Numbered from the stretch's first letter, positions 7,803 to 16,544 are shown. The stretch: 64,000 bases of DNA from Pseudomonadota bacterium (GCA_021325355.1 JAJPHI010000023.1:175965-239964); one strand, 5' to 3'. Made by a program: numbers and translations. The notes: generated from the letters alone by a model not told the origin.

Positions 7803-8840
7803 ATGGACGATGTTAACGGCGCGCCGACCCCGGCCGGCCCGGAGCTCAATGCGCGGCTCGAGTTCGAGCTCAATCTCTACTACCAGATGAAGCTCATCCG
7901 CGCCTTCGAGGATCGCGTCTCGCGGCTCCATCGGCAGAACAAGATTCTGGGCGGGGTGTATTCCGGCGCGGGACAGGAAGCGATCGTCACCGGGATCTGT
8001 TCCGCTCTCCGGCCGGGCGACTTCGTCGCCCCGCTACATCGCGACCTCGGGGTGTTTCTGATGATGGGCGTGGACCCGGGCCGGCTGATGGCGCAGCTCA
8101 TGGGCAAGGAGAACGGGCTTTCGCGCGGCAAGGACTCGTTTCTGCACGGCGGGGATCTCGAACACGGGATCTTCGGTTCGACCTCGATGCTCGGGTCGTC
8201 GCTGCCGATCGCGGTCGGCGCGGCGCTCAAGTTCCAGATCAAACGAGAGAAGCAGGTCGCGGTCGCCTTCTTCGGCGAAGGCGCGGCGTCGCGCGGCGAC
8301 GTTCACGAAGCGATGAATTTCGCCGGGGTGCGCCGCCTGCCGGTCATTTTCGTCTGCGAAAACAATCGCTTCGCCTATTCCACGCCGCTCGAAAAGCAGA
8401 TGGCGATCGAGGACGTGGCGGCGCGCGCCGAAGCCTACGGGTTCAAGGGCCACGTCGTTTCCGGCAATGATCTGCTGGCCGTCGTGCAGATCGCCGAACG
8501 GGTGATTGGCCGCACCCGCGACGGCGGCGGCCCGGCGCTTATCGAATGCAAGACCTATCGCTATCGGGGCCACAGCGAGCACGATCCGGCGCTCTATCGC
8601 GACAAGGAGGAACTGCTCGAATGGCAGAGCCGCGATCCGATTCCGCGCTACGAGTTCTATCTCGAGAAACGGGGCCATGACGTGCGCCACGTGCGCGAGC
8701 AGATCGACGAGCGCACGCGCCAGGTGGTGCAGGCCGCGGTGGACTTCGCCGAGAACGACGCTTTTCCGGAACCTCAAGAAGCGCTTGAGGATCTTTACGC
8801 GCCGCCCGCCGGGCCGGCCAACCTCAACGGACGGTCGTAG
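7803..8840 (+). CDS. 2-oxoacid dehydrogenase E1 component, alpha subunit
   Basis: Thiamine-diphosphate decarboxylase subunit of a pyruvate or branched-chain 2-oxoacid dehydrogenase complex, 345 residues. YYQMKLIRAFEDRV, QEAIVTGICSAL and GHSEHDPALYR are characteristic of E1alpha. The ThDP motif reads GEGAASRGDVHEAMNFAG from about residue 158, with NNRFAYST following. The ATG at 7803 is preferred because translation further upstream lacks homology and overlaps the sulfotransferase. The gene is six bases from E1beta. Substrate is uncertain: the E2 lipoyl sequence style is shared by branched-chain enzymes and by pyruvate enzymes of several phyla. No E3 gene is nearby. Confidence 0.9.
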   Translation: MDDVNGAPTPAGPELNARLEFELNLYYQMKLIRAFEDRVSRLHRQNKILGGVYSGAGQEAIVTGICSALRPGDFVAPLHRDLGVFLMMGVDPGRLMAQLMGKENGLSRGKDSFLHGGDLEHGIFGSTSMLGSSLPIAVGAALKFQIKREKQVAVAFFGEGAASRGDVHEAMNFAGVRRLPVIFVCENNRFAYSTPLEKQMAIEDVAARAEAYGFKGHVVSGNDLLAVVQIAERVIGRTRDGGGPALIECKTYRYRGHSEHDPALYRDKEELLEWQSRDPIPRYEFYLEKRGHDVRHVREQIDERTRQVVQAAVDFAENDAFPEPQEALEDLYAPPAGPANLNGRS

Positions 8841-8846
8841 CTCGCG

Positions 8847-9827
8847 ATGGAAGTCACCTATCTTGCGGCAATCAACCAGGCTCTCCACGAGGAGATGCGC
8901 CGCGACGAAAACGTCTTCGTGATGGGCGAGGACGTCGCCGAGCTCGGCGGCGCCTTCAAGGTTACCGAGGGTCTGCTCGAAGCCTTTGGCGAGGATCGGG
9001 TGATCGATACGCCGATTTCGGAAGCCCTGATTGTCGGCGCGGGCGTCGGCGCCGCGGTGCTCGGCATGCGCCCGGTGGTCGAGATGCAGTTCAGCGACTT
9101 CATCTCGTGCGCCTTCGATCAAATCGTCAACTCGGCCGCCACGCTGCGCTATCGCCACGGTGGGCGGGCGGCGTGTCCGCTGGTAATCCGCGCGCCATCG
9201 GGCGCGGGGATCCACGGCGCCCTGTTCCATTCGCAGAATCCCGAGGCGTGGTTCACGCGGGTGCCGGGATTAAAGGTGGTCGCCCCCGCGACCGCCTACG
9301 ACGCCAAGGGCCTGCTCAAGGCGGCGATTCGCGACAACAATCCGGTGGTGTACTTCGAGCACAAGCGGCTTTATCGGAGTGTCAGGGAAGATCTGCCGGA
9401 GGGTGAGTTCGTGGTGCCGATCGGCGTCGCCGAGCTGCGTCAGGAGGGTCGCGACCTGTCGGTAATCACCTATGGCGGCACGGTCCATCAGGTGCTCGAC
9501 GCGGCGCGGATTCTCGACAAAGAAGATAAAGTATCAGTTGAAGTGTTGGATCTGCGCACGCTCCTGCCGCTCGACCGCGAGGCGATCCTCGCGACCGCGC
9601 GCAAAACCGGCAAGGTGCTGGTGGTGCACGAGGACCGCCTGACCGGCGGGATCGGCGGTGAGATTGCGGCGCTTATCGCCGAGCACGCCTTCGACGCGCT
9701 CGACGCTCCGGTACGGCGGCTCGCGGCGCTCGATACCCATACCGCCTTCAGCCCGCCGCTCGAGGAGTATATCCTGCCGAATACCAACAAAATCGTCGAG
9801 GCGCTGCGGTCGCTCGCCGCCTACTGA
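8847..9827 (+). CDS. 2-oxoacid dehydrogenase E1 component, beta subunit
   Basis: Transketolase-like beta subunit, 326 residues, that completes the ThDP active site with E1alpha. The start region TYLAAINQALHEEMRRDENVFVMGEDV includes the conserved Glu that activates ThDP. GAFKVTEGL, DTPISE and RAPSGAGIHGALFHSQ are typical, as is the C-terminal DLRTLLPLDREAI and VVHEDRLTGGIGGEI. It sits between E1alpha and E2 with six-base gaps, so the three genes are co-transcribed. Length matches the family. Confidence 0.93.
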   Translation: MEVTYLAAINQALHEEMRRDENVFVMGEDVAELGGAFKVTEGLLEAFGEDRVIDTPISEALIVGAGVGAAVLGMRPVVEMQFSDFISCAFDQIVNSAATLRYRHGGRAACPLVIRAPSGAGIHGALFHSQNPEAWFTRVPGLKVVAPATAYDAKGLLKAAIRDNNPVVYFEHKRLYRSVREDLPEGEFVVPIGVAELRQEGRDLSVITYGGTVHQVLDAARILDKEDKVSVEVLDLRTLLPLDREAILATARKTGKVLVVHEDRLTGGIGGEIAALIAEHAFDALDAPVRRLAALDTHTAFSPPLEEYILPNTNKIVEALRSLAAY

Positions 9828-9833
9828 AGCCTC

Positions 9834-11243
9834 ATGAGCCTCGAAGTAACCATGCCCCAGATGGGCGAAAGCGTCGTTGAGGGAACGGTCACCCGGTGGC
9901 TGGTGAAGGTCGGCGATCGCGTCACGGAAGACCAGCCGCTCTGCGAAATTTCGACCGATAAGGTGGATACCGAGATTCCGTCGCCGGCGAGCGGCGTGAT
10001 CGCCGAACTGCTCGCCGCCGAAGGGCAGACGCTGCCTATAGGCAGCAAGATCGCGGTAATCGAAACCGCCGCCGCGGCGACCGCCGACGTGCGCGCCGCC
10101 GCGCCGGCTCCGGCGCCGCCGCCGCGCCGCACGACGGCGACTCCGCCGCAGACGGCGGCCGCGGAACCTCCACCGGCCGTTGACGCCGGGCCGGCGGCGC
10201 CGGTCGCAGCGCCGGTTCGTCCCTCGATGGGAGCGGCGGCGCGGGCGACGAATGGCGCTCCGCGACGTTACTCGCCGGTCGTGCTGCGGATGGCCGAGGA
10301 GCATGGAATCGACCTGAGCGCCGTCCCAGGAACGGGTATCGGCGGACGCGTGAGCAAGCGCGATGTCGAGCGTTACCTCGAGACGCTGCGCGCGGGCGGG
10401 CAGGCGGGTCGCGCGGGCCAGACCGCGCCGGCATCCGCGGTCAATGGTGCGGCGGGAGCGGCCGCCAGCGCGGCGCCCCCGGTTGCGAGCGTGCCGCCCG
10501 CGACGGGCGCGATTTTCCGGCCGCCGGTCTATCAGCCGCGTGAGGGCGATACCGTCGAACCCTTCACGCGGCGGCGCAAGCTTATCGCCGAGCACATGGT
10601 CTTTTCCAAGACCCACGCGCCGCATGTCGGGACGGTCGCCGAAGTCGATCTGACGCGGCTCAGCGCGCTGCGCGACCGACACAAGGCGGCCTTTCAGGCT
10701 CGCGAAGGTTTCGCGCTCACGCTGCTGCCGTTCGCCGTGATGGCGACGGTGCGCGCGCTCAAGGAATTTCCGCGAATGAACGCCGCGGTCGCGGGAGATG
10801 CGATGATTATCCGGCGCGAAATCAATCTCGGGGTGGCGATGGACGCGGCCGAGGGCCTGGTGGTGCCGGTAATCAAGGGCGCCGACACCTTTACCGTAAC
10901 CGGCCTGGCGCGCGAGATCGAACGGCTGCGGCGCAAGGTGCAGGACGGCTCGCTGAGCGCCGACGATCTGGCGGGCGGCAGTTTCACGCTATCGAATCCC
11001 GGACGGGAAGGTAATCTCTACGGCTTCGCGATTATCAATCAGCCGCAGGTCGGAATCCTGCGCATGGGCGAGGTCAAACGCCGGCCGGTGGTGATCGAGG
11101 TCGATGGGGCCGAGGCGCTGGCGATTCGCACCATGATGTATCTTGCCCTGTCGTACGACCATCGGGTGATTGACGGCGTGCTCGGCAATCGCTTCCTTTA
11201 TCGCACGGCGCGTCTGCTGGAAGAGGCCGACTTCGAACTCTAG
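9834..11243 (+). CDS. 2-oxoacid dehydrogenase E2, dihydrolipoamide acyltransferase
   Basis: Core acyltransferase, 469 residues. Residues 1-78 form one lipoyl domain with the lipoylation site in STDKVDTEI (Lys43). A long Ala/Pro linker follows, then the peripheral-subunit binding domain at about 143-182 (RMAEEHGIDLSAV, GIGGRVSKRDV). A second Ala-rich linker leads to the catalytic domain. The acetyltransferase motif is SYDHRVIDGV near residues 440-449, with His and Asp of the active site. Only one lipoyl domain is present. The start METs at 9834 in MSLEVTMPQMGES. The E3 subunit must come from elsewhere in the genome. Confidence 0.93.
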   Translation: MSLEVTMPQMGESVVEGTVTRWLVKVGDRVTEDQPLCEISTDKVDTEIPSPASGVIAELLAAEGQTLPIGSKIAVIETAAAATADVRAAAPAPAPPPRRTTATPPQTAAAEPPPAVDAGPAAPVAAPVRPSMGAAARATNGAPRRYSPVVLRMAEEHGIDLSAVPGTGIGGRVSKRDVERYLETLRAGGQAGRAGQTAPASAVNGAAGAAASAAPPVASVPPATGAIFRPPVYQPREGDTVEPFTRRRKLIAEHMVFSKTHAPHVGTVAEVDLTRLSALRDRHKAAFQAREGFALTLLPFAVMATVRALKEFPRMNAAVAGDAMIIRREINLGVAMDAAEGLVVPVIKGADTFTVTGLAREIERLRRKVQDGSLSADDLAGGSFTLSNPGREGNLYGFAIINQPQVGILRMGEVKRRPVVIEVDGAEALAIRTMMYLALSYDHRVIDGVLGNRFLYRTARLLEEADFEL

Positions 11244-11262
11244 GCCCGTCTCGAGACACGCG

Positions 11263-11529
11263 ATGAAGATCGAGATCGATCTCAAGGCGGGCTTCCTGCA
11301 AAGTCTCAAGCGCGAGGTGCTGGCGACGCTGACGCCCGAGGAACGCGCGGTGGTCGAGGTCTCGACCGGTGAGATGGGCAACAAGCCGGATGCGGTCAAG
11401 CTCGGCTGGCTCAAGATGCGCACGAAGGAGAGCTGGACGAAGCAGCGCTACAGCCGTGCGCTCAGCCAGGTGATGCAGAAGCTGCGCGCGGGAGTGGCGG
11501 CCGAGGCGCGCAAGCCGACCCGGGAGTGA
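11263..11529 (+). CDS. Conserved-looking hypothetical protein, 88 residues
   Basis: I do not recognise this family. The 88-residue product is charged and predicted helical, begins MKIEIDLKAGFLQSL and ends with a basic tail (EARKPTRE). The middle holds VEVSTGEMGNKPDAV and the Trp-containing LGWLKMRTKESWTKQRY. It starts 19 bases after the E2 stop and shares its strand, so it may be read through from the dehydrogenase operon. A ten-base palindrome (GTCTCGAGAC, 11249-11258) lies in the gap. Codon use looks like its neighbours. A role in the dehydrogenase complex would be pure speculation. Confidence 0.55.
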   Translation: MKIEIDLKAGFLQSLKREVLATLTPEERAVVEVSTGEMGNKPDAVKLGWLKMRTKESWTKQRYSRALSQVMQKLRAGVAAEARKPTRE

Positions 11530-11751
11530 GGTCGAACGAGCGGGGCGCGGCGCGGTGGACCGTCCGCCGTGAGCGCGCTTATCCGGGTTCCGCGATCGCC
11601 CTCCGGGGCGGGCCGCGAAGGCGCAGCGGCACCAACACCGATGGGCGAGGCTTGACATCCGGGCGCGATGGCGCCTCGTCGCGGGCCGGCTGCGCATTGA
11701 CGCCACGCCGCCTAATTTGCTTTACGAGTGGGCATCCAGGAGGAGACGAAC

Positions 11752-12678
11752 ATGGCGAAGCCGACCGAGCAGGAACTGCTGGGCATCTTTGAGAAGTGCA
11801 AGAACTGGGGCCGCTGGGGCAAGGACGACCAGAGCGGCGCGCTCAATTTTATCACGGCGAAAAAACGCGCCGAGGCGGCGAAACTGGTGCAGACGGGCGA
11901 AGTCGTGTCGCTCGCGCTGCCGCTGGCGACGATTCCGGCGGCCGACAATCCGACCCCGGTGATGCATCTGGTGCAGCAGGCGGGTCACGACGCCAAGGAC
12001 ATGCTGCCGCTGCCTTATGCGGCCGACTATTTCGCGATCGCTCCGCACGGGATCGCGAATACCCATCTGGATGCGCTCTGCCACGTGTTTCACGAAGGCA
12101 AGATGTACAACGGCTTTGACGCCTCCGAGGTGGGCTCGCAGGGCGCGAAGAAATGCGGAATCGACGTCGCACGCAACGGCGTGATCAGCCGCGGCGTGCT
12201 GTTGGATATTCCGAAGATCAAGCGGGTGGACTGGCTCGAAAACGGCACGCCGATCAGCGCCGCCGACCTCGATGCGGCCGAGAAGGACCATCGCGTGACG
12301 GTCAGCGAGGGCGACGTCCTGTTTATCCGGACGGGCCGGGCCAAGCTGCGCAAGGCCAAGGGGGCGTGGGACGCCCTGCACGTCGGAATGGCGGGGCTCG
12401 ACGCGACCTGTCTGCCGTGGCTGCACGAGCGTCGGGTTGCGGTGCTCGGTTCCGACGGGGTGAGCGACGTAGTGCCGAGCGGTTATCAGAAGCTGGCGCT
12501 CCCGATCCATAGCTGCACGCTGGTCATGATGGGGGTCCATCTGATTGACAATGCCGATCTCGATGCGGTGGCGGAGACCTGCGCGCGTCTGGGGCGGTAT
12601 GAGTTCCAGTTCGTGATGGCGCCGCTTATCCTGGTGCGCGGGACGGCGTCACCGGTCAATCCGCTCGCGCTGTTCTGA
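11752..12678 (+). CDS. Cyclase-family metal-dependent hydrolase
   Basis: A 308-residue member of the cyclase/kynurenine formamidase family (PF04199 type). The metal site HxxTHxDxxxH is represented by IANTHLDALCHVFHEGKMYNG-like residues near 100-120, of which His, Asp and His would bind zinc or manganese. Further family landmarks are GVLLDIPK, DVLFIRTGR and LGSDGVSD. The start at 11752 follows a strong AGGAGGAG six bases or so upstream (11738-11745). Family members hydrolyse amides or lactones such as N-formylkynurenine; no kynurenine gene is nearby, so the substrate is unknown. It stands alone, with a stem-loop after its stop. Confidence 0.85.
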   Translation: MAKPTEQELLGIFEKCKNWGRWGKDDQSGALNFITAKKRAEAAKLVQTGEVVSLALPLATIPAADNPTPVMHLVQQAGHDAKDMLPLPYAADYFAIAPHGIANTHLDALCHVFHEGKMYNGFDASEVGSQGAKKCGIDVARNGVISRGVLLDIPKIKRVDWLENGTPISAADLDAAEKDHRVTVSEGDVLFIRTGRAKLRKAKGAWDALHVGMAGLDATCLPWLHERRVAVLGSDGVSDVVPSGYQKLALPIHSCTLVMMGVHLIDNADLDAVAETCARLGRYEFQFVMAPLILVRGTASPVNPLALF

Positions 12679-13097
12679 GTCGTCATGAATCCCACCACCG
12701 AGCCGCTGAAGCGGCCGGTGGGAAGGCCGAGCCACAGCCGGCGGTGCGTTAGCAGAATGCGCGCCAGTATTGATTAGCTGCTGGCGGAGAGAGTCATCTG
12801 ACGCGTCGGTTGTTCGCGGCATGCGCGCGAAGATCGCGAGGCTGCCGTCATCGGTGGGATAACGCCTGCAAACCGAAGCAAAACTCGATGACGGCGAGGG
12901 CTTGGCCGGAGCGGTGTCTGGGGATGCGCCCAGGAAAGGGGTCGTTTGGGGCGTCGCCTGGTCGCCGGAGAAACTGGCATCTTCCGGCACCGCTGAGCCC
13001 ATCGTGGCGCGACGTCCGCTGAAACCTTGCACAGGGAAGGCCTTCGATCTATTCAACGAGTTGAAGTGGGAAAATCAGAACGGAAATCCCAGATGAA
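12679..13097. other. Intergenic stretch, no gene recognised
   Basis: Apart from the stem-loop at 12691-12722 I see no convincing gene here. Short open frames on both strands give low-complexity Ser/Pro/Arg-rich translations without a ribosome site. By eye this region has less GC than the neighbouring operons and marks the left edge of the accessory patch. Confidence 0.5.
12691..12722 (+). terminator. Stem-loop after the cyclase gene, possible terminator
   Basis: Thirteen bases after the stop, CCCACC pairs with GGTGGG and the inner GCCGCT pairs with AGCGGC, with a GA loop and an asymmetric internal loop. There is no following T-run, so factor-independent termination is uncertain. Confidence 0.4.
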
Positions 13098-13610
13098 GTG
13101 TTCGGAGCAGGTGGCAAAAAGGGATGGCGAGGGCGGGTGGTGTCCAGCCTGAGCGACCCGAGGAGATTTCCGTTTCCGCCTTTAATCCCAATTTTGGCAT
13201 TGGTGGCCAGTTGGGGGCTGGGGCGATTGTGGGAAATTCAGACAAACTGGCCGGAGTGGAGCCGCTGGCTGGGCTGGGTCTTATTTACGGTTCCACACGG
13301 GATGGGCATCTGGGCGCATTCGACTTTTCGCCGGCATCATACGACCGTCAATCCGCGCGGCGACGTCAATCAACTGGTGACTAGCGGACCCTTCGCGTTC
13401 ACGCGGAATCCGATGTACCTCAGCCTTATCCCGCTTTATATCGGTGGAGCATTGGCATTTCAGCTCCCGTGGGCGTTTGTGCTTTTGATTCCGGTTTTCC
13501 TTCTGCTGAATTTCGGCGTGATCAGGCCGGAGGAGCGTTATCTCGAATCCGTCTTTGGTCGAGCTTACCTGGACTACAAAAAGCGCGTGCCGCGATGGAT
13601 CGTGGTTTAG
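13098..13610 (+). CDS. Isoprenylcysteine carboxyl methyltransferase-like membrane methyltransferase
   Basis: A 170-residue integral membrane protein of the ICMT/PEMT superfamily, which methylates lipids or small hydrophobic substrates with SAM. Hydrophobic segments lie at about 27-45, 57-72, 110-130 and 125-140. The C-terminal SAM-binding signature is clear: SGPFAFTRNPMYLSL, then IRPEERYLESVFGRAYLDYKKRVPRWI, where the EE pair and final Arg are conserved. The frame opens at a GTG (13098); a later GTG near 13138 is also possible. The final codons and the following 15 bases form copy A of a direct repeat whose second copy lies at 17282. True substrate unknown. Confidence 0.75.
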   Translation: MFGAGGKKGWRGRVVSSLSDPRRFPFPPLIPILALVASWGLGRLWEIQTNWPEWSRWLGWVLFTVPHGMGIWAHSTFRRHHTTVNPRGDVNQLVTSGPFAFTRNPMYLSLIPLYIGGALAFQLPWAFVLLIPVFLLLNFGVIRPEERYLESVFGRAYLDYKKRVPRWIVV

Positions 13611-13630
13611 AAACCTCGACCATTAAAGCG
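13571..13630 (+). repeat. Direct repeat, copy A
   Basis: About 60 bases spanning the 3' end of the ICMT-like gene and its flank. It matches 17282-17343 at roughly 85 percent by manual alignment, including an uninterrupted run ATCGTGGTTTAGAAACCTCG (13599-13618). The second copy is degraded by one inserted base and several substitutions. Confidence 0.8.
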
Positions 13631-13641
13631 ACATTCTTTCA

Positions 13642-13845
13642 GTGCCTGCAATAGTCGGCCTTTTCGTAATCGGCGCGATCTCCAAGGCGTTCGGGGTCTT
13701 CGCCTTGTTGCCTGGCCTAATTTTCAGATTCCTGCTTGGCCTTGGCTGCGGAATCGGGCTCGGCGCGTGGATTGTAAGGAACTGGATGCGAGCGGAATCA
13801 AGAAGCGTTGCCCCGAAGCCCTGGCCGCGAACGGGAATAAACTAG
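13642..13845 (+). CDS. Possible small membrane protein, 67 residues
   Basis: A short frame with a hydrophobic N-terminal half (VGLFVIGAISKAFGVFALL, then FRFLLGLGCGIGLGAWIV) and a basic tail, consistent with two membrane segments. I see no clear ribosome site, the putative start codon is not ATG in good context, and no family is recognised. It lies inside the repeat-bounded segment. Treat as tentative; the rest of 13611-13947 holds nothing else I can support. Confidence 0.3.
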   Translation: MPAIVGLFVIGAISKAFGVFALLPGLIFRFLLGLGCGIGLGAWIVRNWMRAESRSVAPKPWPRTGIN

Positions 13846-13947
13846 ACCAGTTCTCAAGCTTGGTCTTGCCGGGGCGACTGTTGAGCGGCCCTCGCGGGCC
13901 GACTTTGTCTTCCAATTCGGCATGGTCTCGCCGGCAATCAGCGTCCT

Positions 13948-14976
13948 CTATGCCGGCGCCGACTCGATTACATTGACCCGTCCAGCCTCCGCCACGCGGG
14001 TCAAACGGAAGCCGCCTTTGCCCAGAAGCTCCCGATACTCGCTTTCCGTGCGTTCGCATCCGCCCGGACCGCGCAGCATGTTCAGATCGCCGGTGACGAC
14101 CGCGCGATGGTCGGCGTTTGCCTCGAGCCGCTCGGGCATGAGGCGTTCGACCAGCAGCAACTTGCCGCGCGCAGGCAACGCCTGCCTGCAATTTCGAAGG
14201 ATCTTGATGCTCCGTTCGTCGTTCCAGTCGTGGATGATGCTTTTCATGACGATAGCGTCGGCGCCGCCCGGGACCGATTCGAAGAAATTTCCCGCGCTAA
14301 ACTCGGCGCGAGTGCCCACGCCGGCCTCGGCGATTTGCTTCTTCGCCCCTTCCGCGCAGCGGGGCAGGTCGAAGACGACGCCGCGCAGCGATTGATGCTG
14401 CTTGAGGATGGCGCACAGGAGCTGGCCGTAGCCTCCGCCCACGTCCATCAGGCGCGTGATGCCGGAGAAATCGAAGGCCTCGAGCACGGCGGGCAGTATC
14501 CGGTTGGTCAGCGATAACATCGCCGCGTTGAAAACCTCGACGGCCTCCGGATTCCGCGCCATCAGCTCGAAGTAATTGTCGACCCCGGCCAGCTCGGCCG
14601 CGGTTTTTCCGGCGCGGATGGAATCGAGCATGGCCTCCCACCCGCGGTAGAGCATTCCCCCTTCGAACAGCGCCCACGCCTTCATCGATCGATCGGCACT
14701 CGCCGCCATTGGACGCCCGGTTGGGGTGAGCTCGAATCGGCCGTCGGCGGTCTGCGTGCAGATTCCGATCGCGATCAGCCCCCGCATCAGGCGCCGCAGC
14801 GACGACTCGTGCGCACCGGTGGCCTGCGCCAGTTCGCCCGCGCCTTTCGCCCCGTGGGCCAGGATGTCGGCGATGCCGAGCCGGGCAGCGACGTAGATAA
14901 TCACCGTAGTGCGGTATGACTCGATCAAGTCATACAGTTCGTTTCCCGCAAGGTCTGAACCCGGTTTCGCGGCCAT
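13948..14976 (-). CDS. SAM-dependent O-methyltransferase (PF00891 type)
   Basis: A 342-residue methyltransferase of the hydroxyneurosporene/TcmN/plant COMT family. The N-terminal dimerisation and winged-helix part includes YVAARLGIADILAHGAKGA and the recognition segment GAHESSLRRLMRGL. The SAM-binding motif I is LMDVGGGYGQLL. The catalytic His is probably in KSIIHDWNDERSIKIL, typical of the family, followed by LLLVERLMPE. The ATG at 14976 has AAGGAG upstream; the frame stays open further but without homology. Acceptor is unknown; members methylate carotenoids, polyketides or quinones. It lies downstream of the thiocyanate hydrolase genes on the same strand, separated by 135 bases. Confidence 0.82.
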   Translation of the reverse strand: MAAKPGSDLAGNELYDLIESYRTTVIIYVAARLGIADILAHGAKGAGELAQATGAHESSLRRLMRGLIAIGICTQTADGRFELTPTGRPMAASADRSMKAWALFEGGMLYRGWEAMLDSIRAGKTAAELAGVDNYFELMARNPEAVEVFNAAMLSLTNRILPAVLEAFDFSGITRLMDVGGGYGQLLCAILKQHQSLRGVVFDLPRCAEGAKKQIAEAGVGTRAEFSAGNFFESVPGGADAIVMKSIIHDWNDERSIKILRNCRQALPARGKLLLVERLMPERLEANADHRAVVTGDLNMLRGPGGCERTESEYRELLGKGGFRLTRVAEAGRVNVIESAPA

Positions 14977-15111
14977 ATCCGCTCTCCTTGAGGGTGGAGT
15001 TGAACTTAAAACGAAACGACGCTGAAGCCTAGTCGTCCGCTCTCGATGACGAGCCCCGATTAGTCGGCGCAAGCGAGCAGTGATCCGCCGGTTTTCTTCG
15101 TCCCCCTCACG

Positions 15112-15465
15112 CTACGCGGATTCGAGCCGAGCTCGAACGGCGCTGATGCGGCTGACGAGTTCGCTTTCGGTCACCAGGCCCCGTTTGAGCATGATGTGAA
15201 CCAGCGCGAGCAGTTGGCGCTCAGGCGCAGGCACGTTGCTGTAGATGGAATTTGACAGCTCGTCTTCGGCTTGGCGCCGCTCCAGCACGGGCAGCGCTCC
15301 GCTCGCAGCCAGACAATCACACATCGCGATGAGACTGGTTTTCCACGGTGGATTGGGGTTAGTCACGCCGTAGCGCGGCGCGAGTACATTCCACGTTTTC
15401 TGGTCGTTGCGCAGGGCTTCGAGCAGCGCGATACGCTCCGTGGCGGCATCACTTTTTGCGTTCAT
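15112..15465 (-). CDS. Thiocyanate hydrolase/nitrile hydratase metallochaperone-like protein
   Basis: A 117-residue small protein overlapping the end of the gamma-like gene by 17 bases, so it is translationally coupled. It shows TNPNPPWKTSLIAMCDCL near 36-53 and ends with LVHIMLKRGLVTESELVSRI, a helical pattern like the N-terminal arm of nitrile hydratase beta subunits. In the Thiobacillus thioparus system a small beta-like protein (P15K) encoded by scnC loads cobalt; the position and length here agree. I infer a cobalt chaperone. Start MNAKSDAAT chosen because a longer frame would run far into the gamma gene. Confidence 0.68.
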   Translation of the reverse strand: MNAKSDAATERIALLEALRNDQKTWNVLAPRYGVTNPNPPWKTSLIAMCDCLAASGALPVLERRQAEDELSNSIYSNVPAPERQLLALVHIMLKRGLVTESELVSRISAVRARLESA

Positions 15466-16198
15466 GCGCGGTCTCCGGGGGATGGCTCGTGCGCTTGACA
15501 GGCCGGCGTGCCTTCTGAACCGGATGAATATCGGCCGTCCTGCCTGGGCGCGGCAGGGCGACGCCAATCATACAGTCGCGTGTAACAATTTCGGCTAGCT
15601 GTTCTTCGGTCCAGTTTTCGGTGCCCGCGGGTCGCATCGGCAGGACCATGAAGCGACATTTCTGGTTGGAGTCCTCAACACGTACCTCGACCTCCGGAGG
15701 CAGTATCAGACCAAACTCGGCGAGCACCTGACGCGGCCAGCGAACGAGCCGGCGCCGATAGTTCGTCGTGCGGTACCATTCGGGCGACATGCCGAGCAAC
15801 GGGCGCGGATAGCAGGAGCAGAGCGTGCAGACGATTACATGATGGAGGGTCGGCGTATCTTCGAGGACGCGAAGATTCATGTAGTCGCTGGGGGTGCCGA
15901 AGCCGGTGGGCTCCGCCCAATCGATGCCGATCTCCTTGCAGGCCGCGACCGCATCCTCCAGTACACGCGCTTTGAAGGCCGGGTCGGTCCAGGCTTTGGC
16001 TACCAAGCGCGAGCCTGCCGCCGGACCGATCGATTCGGCCCACTCGGTGAATCGTCGATGGTCGTCGGCGGTAAAAAGGCCGTGCTCGATAGCGAGCTCG
16101 CGGACCGCGATCTCAAGAACTTCGAAGTCGGTGATTTCTTCCACCATCGGCGCCGCGGGATGCTCGCTGCCATCGCCGTGCGAGTGCGCATTACTCAT
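15449..16198 (-). CDS. Thiocyanate hydrolase gamma-like (nitrile hydratase alpha-type) catalytic subunit
   Basis: A 249-residue subunit that binds the low-spin cobalt. The metal claw is VCTLCSC with Cys124, Cys127 and Cys129; Thr after the first Cys marks the cobalt rather than the iron type. The motif continues YPRPLLG: Arg132 occupies the position where nitrile hydratases carry Trp (YPWPVLG), and in thiocyanate hydrolase the equivalent Arg (gamma Arg136 as I recall) contacts the anionic substrate. EWYRTTNYRRRLVRWPRQVL follows. It lies 25 bases after the alpha-like gene. The reaction would be thiocyanate plus water to carbonyl sulfide and ammonia. A three-subunit toyocamycin-type nitrile hydratase is the main alternative. 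Confidence 0.88.
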   Translation of the reverse strand: MSNAHSHGDGSEHPAAPMVEEITDFEVLEIAVRELAIEHGLFTADDHRRFTEWAESIGPAAGSRLVAKAWTDPAFKARVLEDAVAACKEIGIDWAEPTGFGTPSDYMNLRVLEDTPTLHHVIVCTLCSCYPRPLLGMSPEWYRTTNYRRRLVRWPRQVLAEFGLILPPEVEVRVEDSNQKCRFMVLPMRPAGTENWTEEQLAEIVTRDCMIGVALPRPGRTADIHPVQKARRPVKRTSHPPETAHERKK

Positions 16199-16223
16199 GG
16201 TCGTCCTCCTGCGATGAGATTGG

Positions 16224-16544
16224 TCAGGCCGGTTCCAGCCAGCGCTCCGGAGACTCTGTCTGAACGGTGTCGTTGTCGAATGGATATTCGGGCCAGAGAT
16301 CCTTTTGGCGGAAGCGCACTATATAATACTGCTCGAGCTGACCATCCCGGTTGAAAGCTTCATCCTCGGGGATGACGTCCTGGTAGGTGCAGGCGGCAAT
16401 GGTTCCCACCACCCCGCGGACATACATTTGAGTGCGACTGTAGAAGAGATTGGGAAGATCCTTCACCCGAACCCGGTCCCCCACCTTGAAACGAGCCTTG
16501 CCGGCGGGCCGCTGAGGGTTTTTCGGCGACCTACTTCTTGCCAT
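16224..16544 (-). CDS. Thiocyanate hydrolase alpha-like subunit (nitrile hydratase beta, C-terminal half)
   Basis: A 106-residue protein equal to the C-terminal SH3-like barrel of nitrile hydratase beta: ARFKVGDRVRVKDLPNL, then RTQMYVRGVVGTIAACTYQD and YYIVRFRQKDLWPEY. In two-subunit nitrile hydratases this is fused to the beta N-terminal part; here it is a separate chain that overlaps the beta-like gene by 14 bases. A stand-alone C-terminal half is the hallmark of thiocyanate hydrolase and of the toyocamycin nitrile hydratase. It has no catalytic residues of its own but contributes to the substrate pocket. Confidence 0.87.
   Translation of the reverse strand: MARSRSPKNPQRPAGKARFKVGDRVRVKDLPNLFYSRTQMYVRGVVGTIAACTYQDVIPEDEAFNRDGQLEQYYIVRFRQKDLWPEYPFDNDTVQTESPERWLEPA

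Noticed and set aside
11652..11720. TTGACA and TTGACG boxes before the cyclase gene
   Set aside because: No convincing -10 at 16-18 bases; may be a promoter but I would not list it.
12649..13056. 135-codon minus-strand frame after the cyclase
   Set aside because: Ser/Pro-rich, overlaps the cyclase end and a stem-loop, no family.
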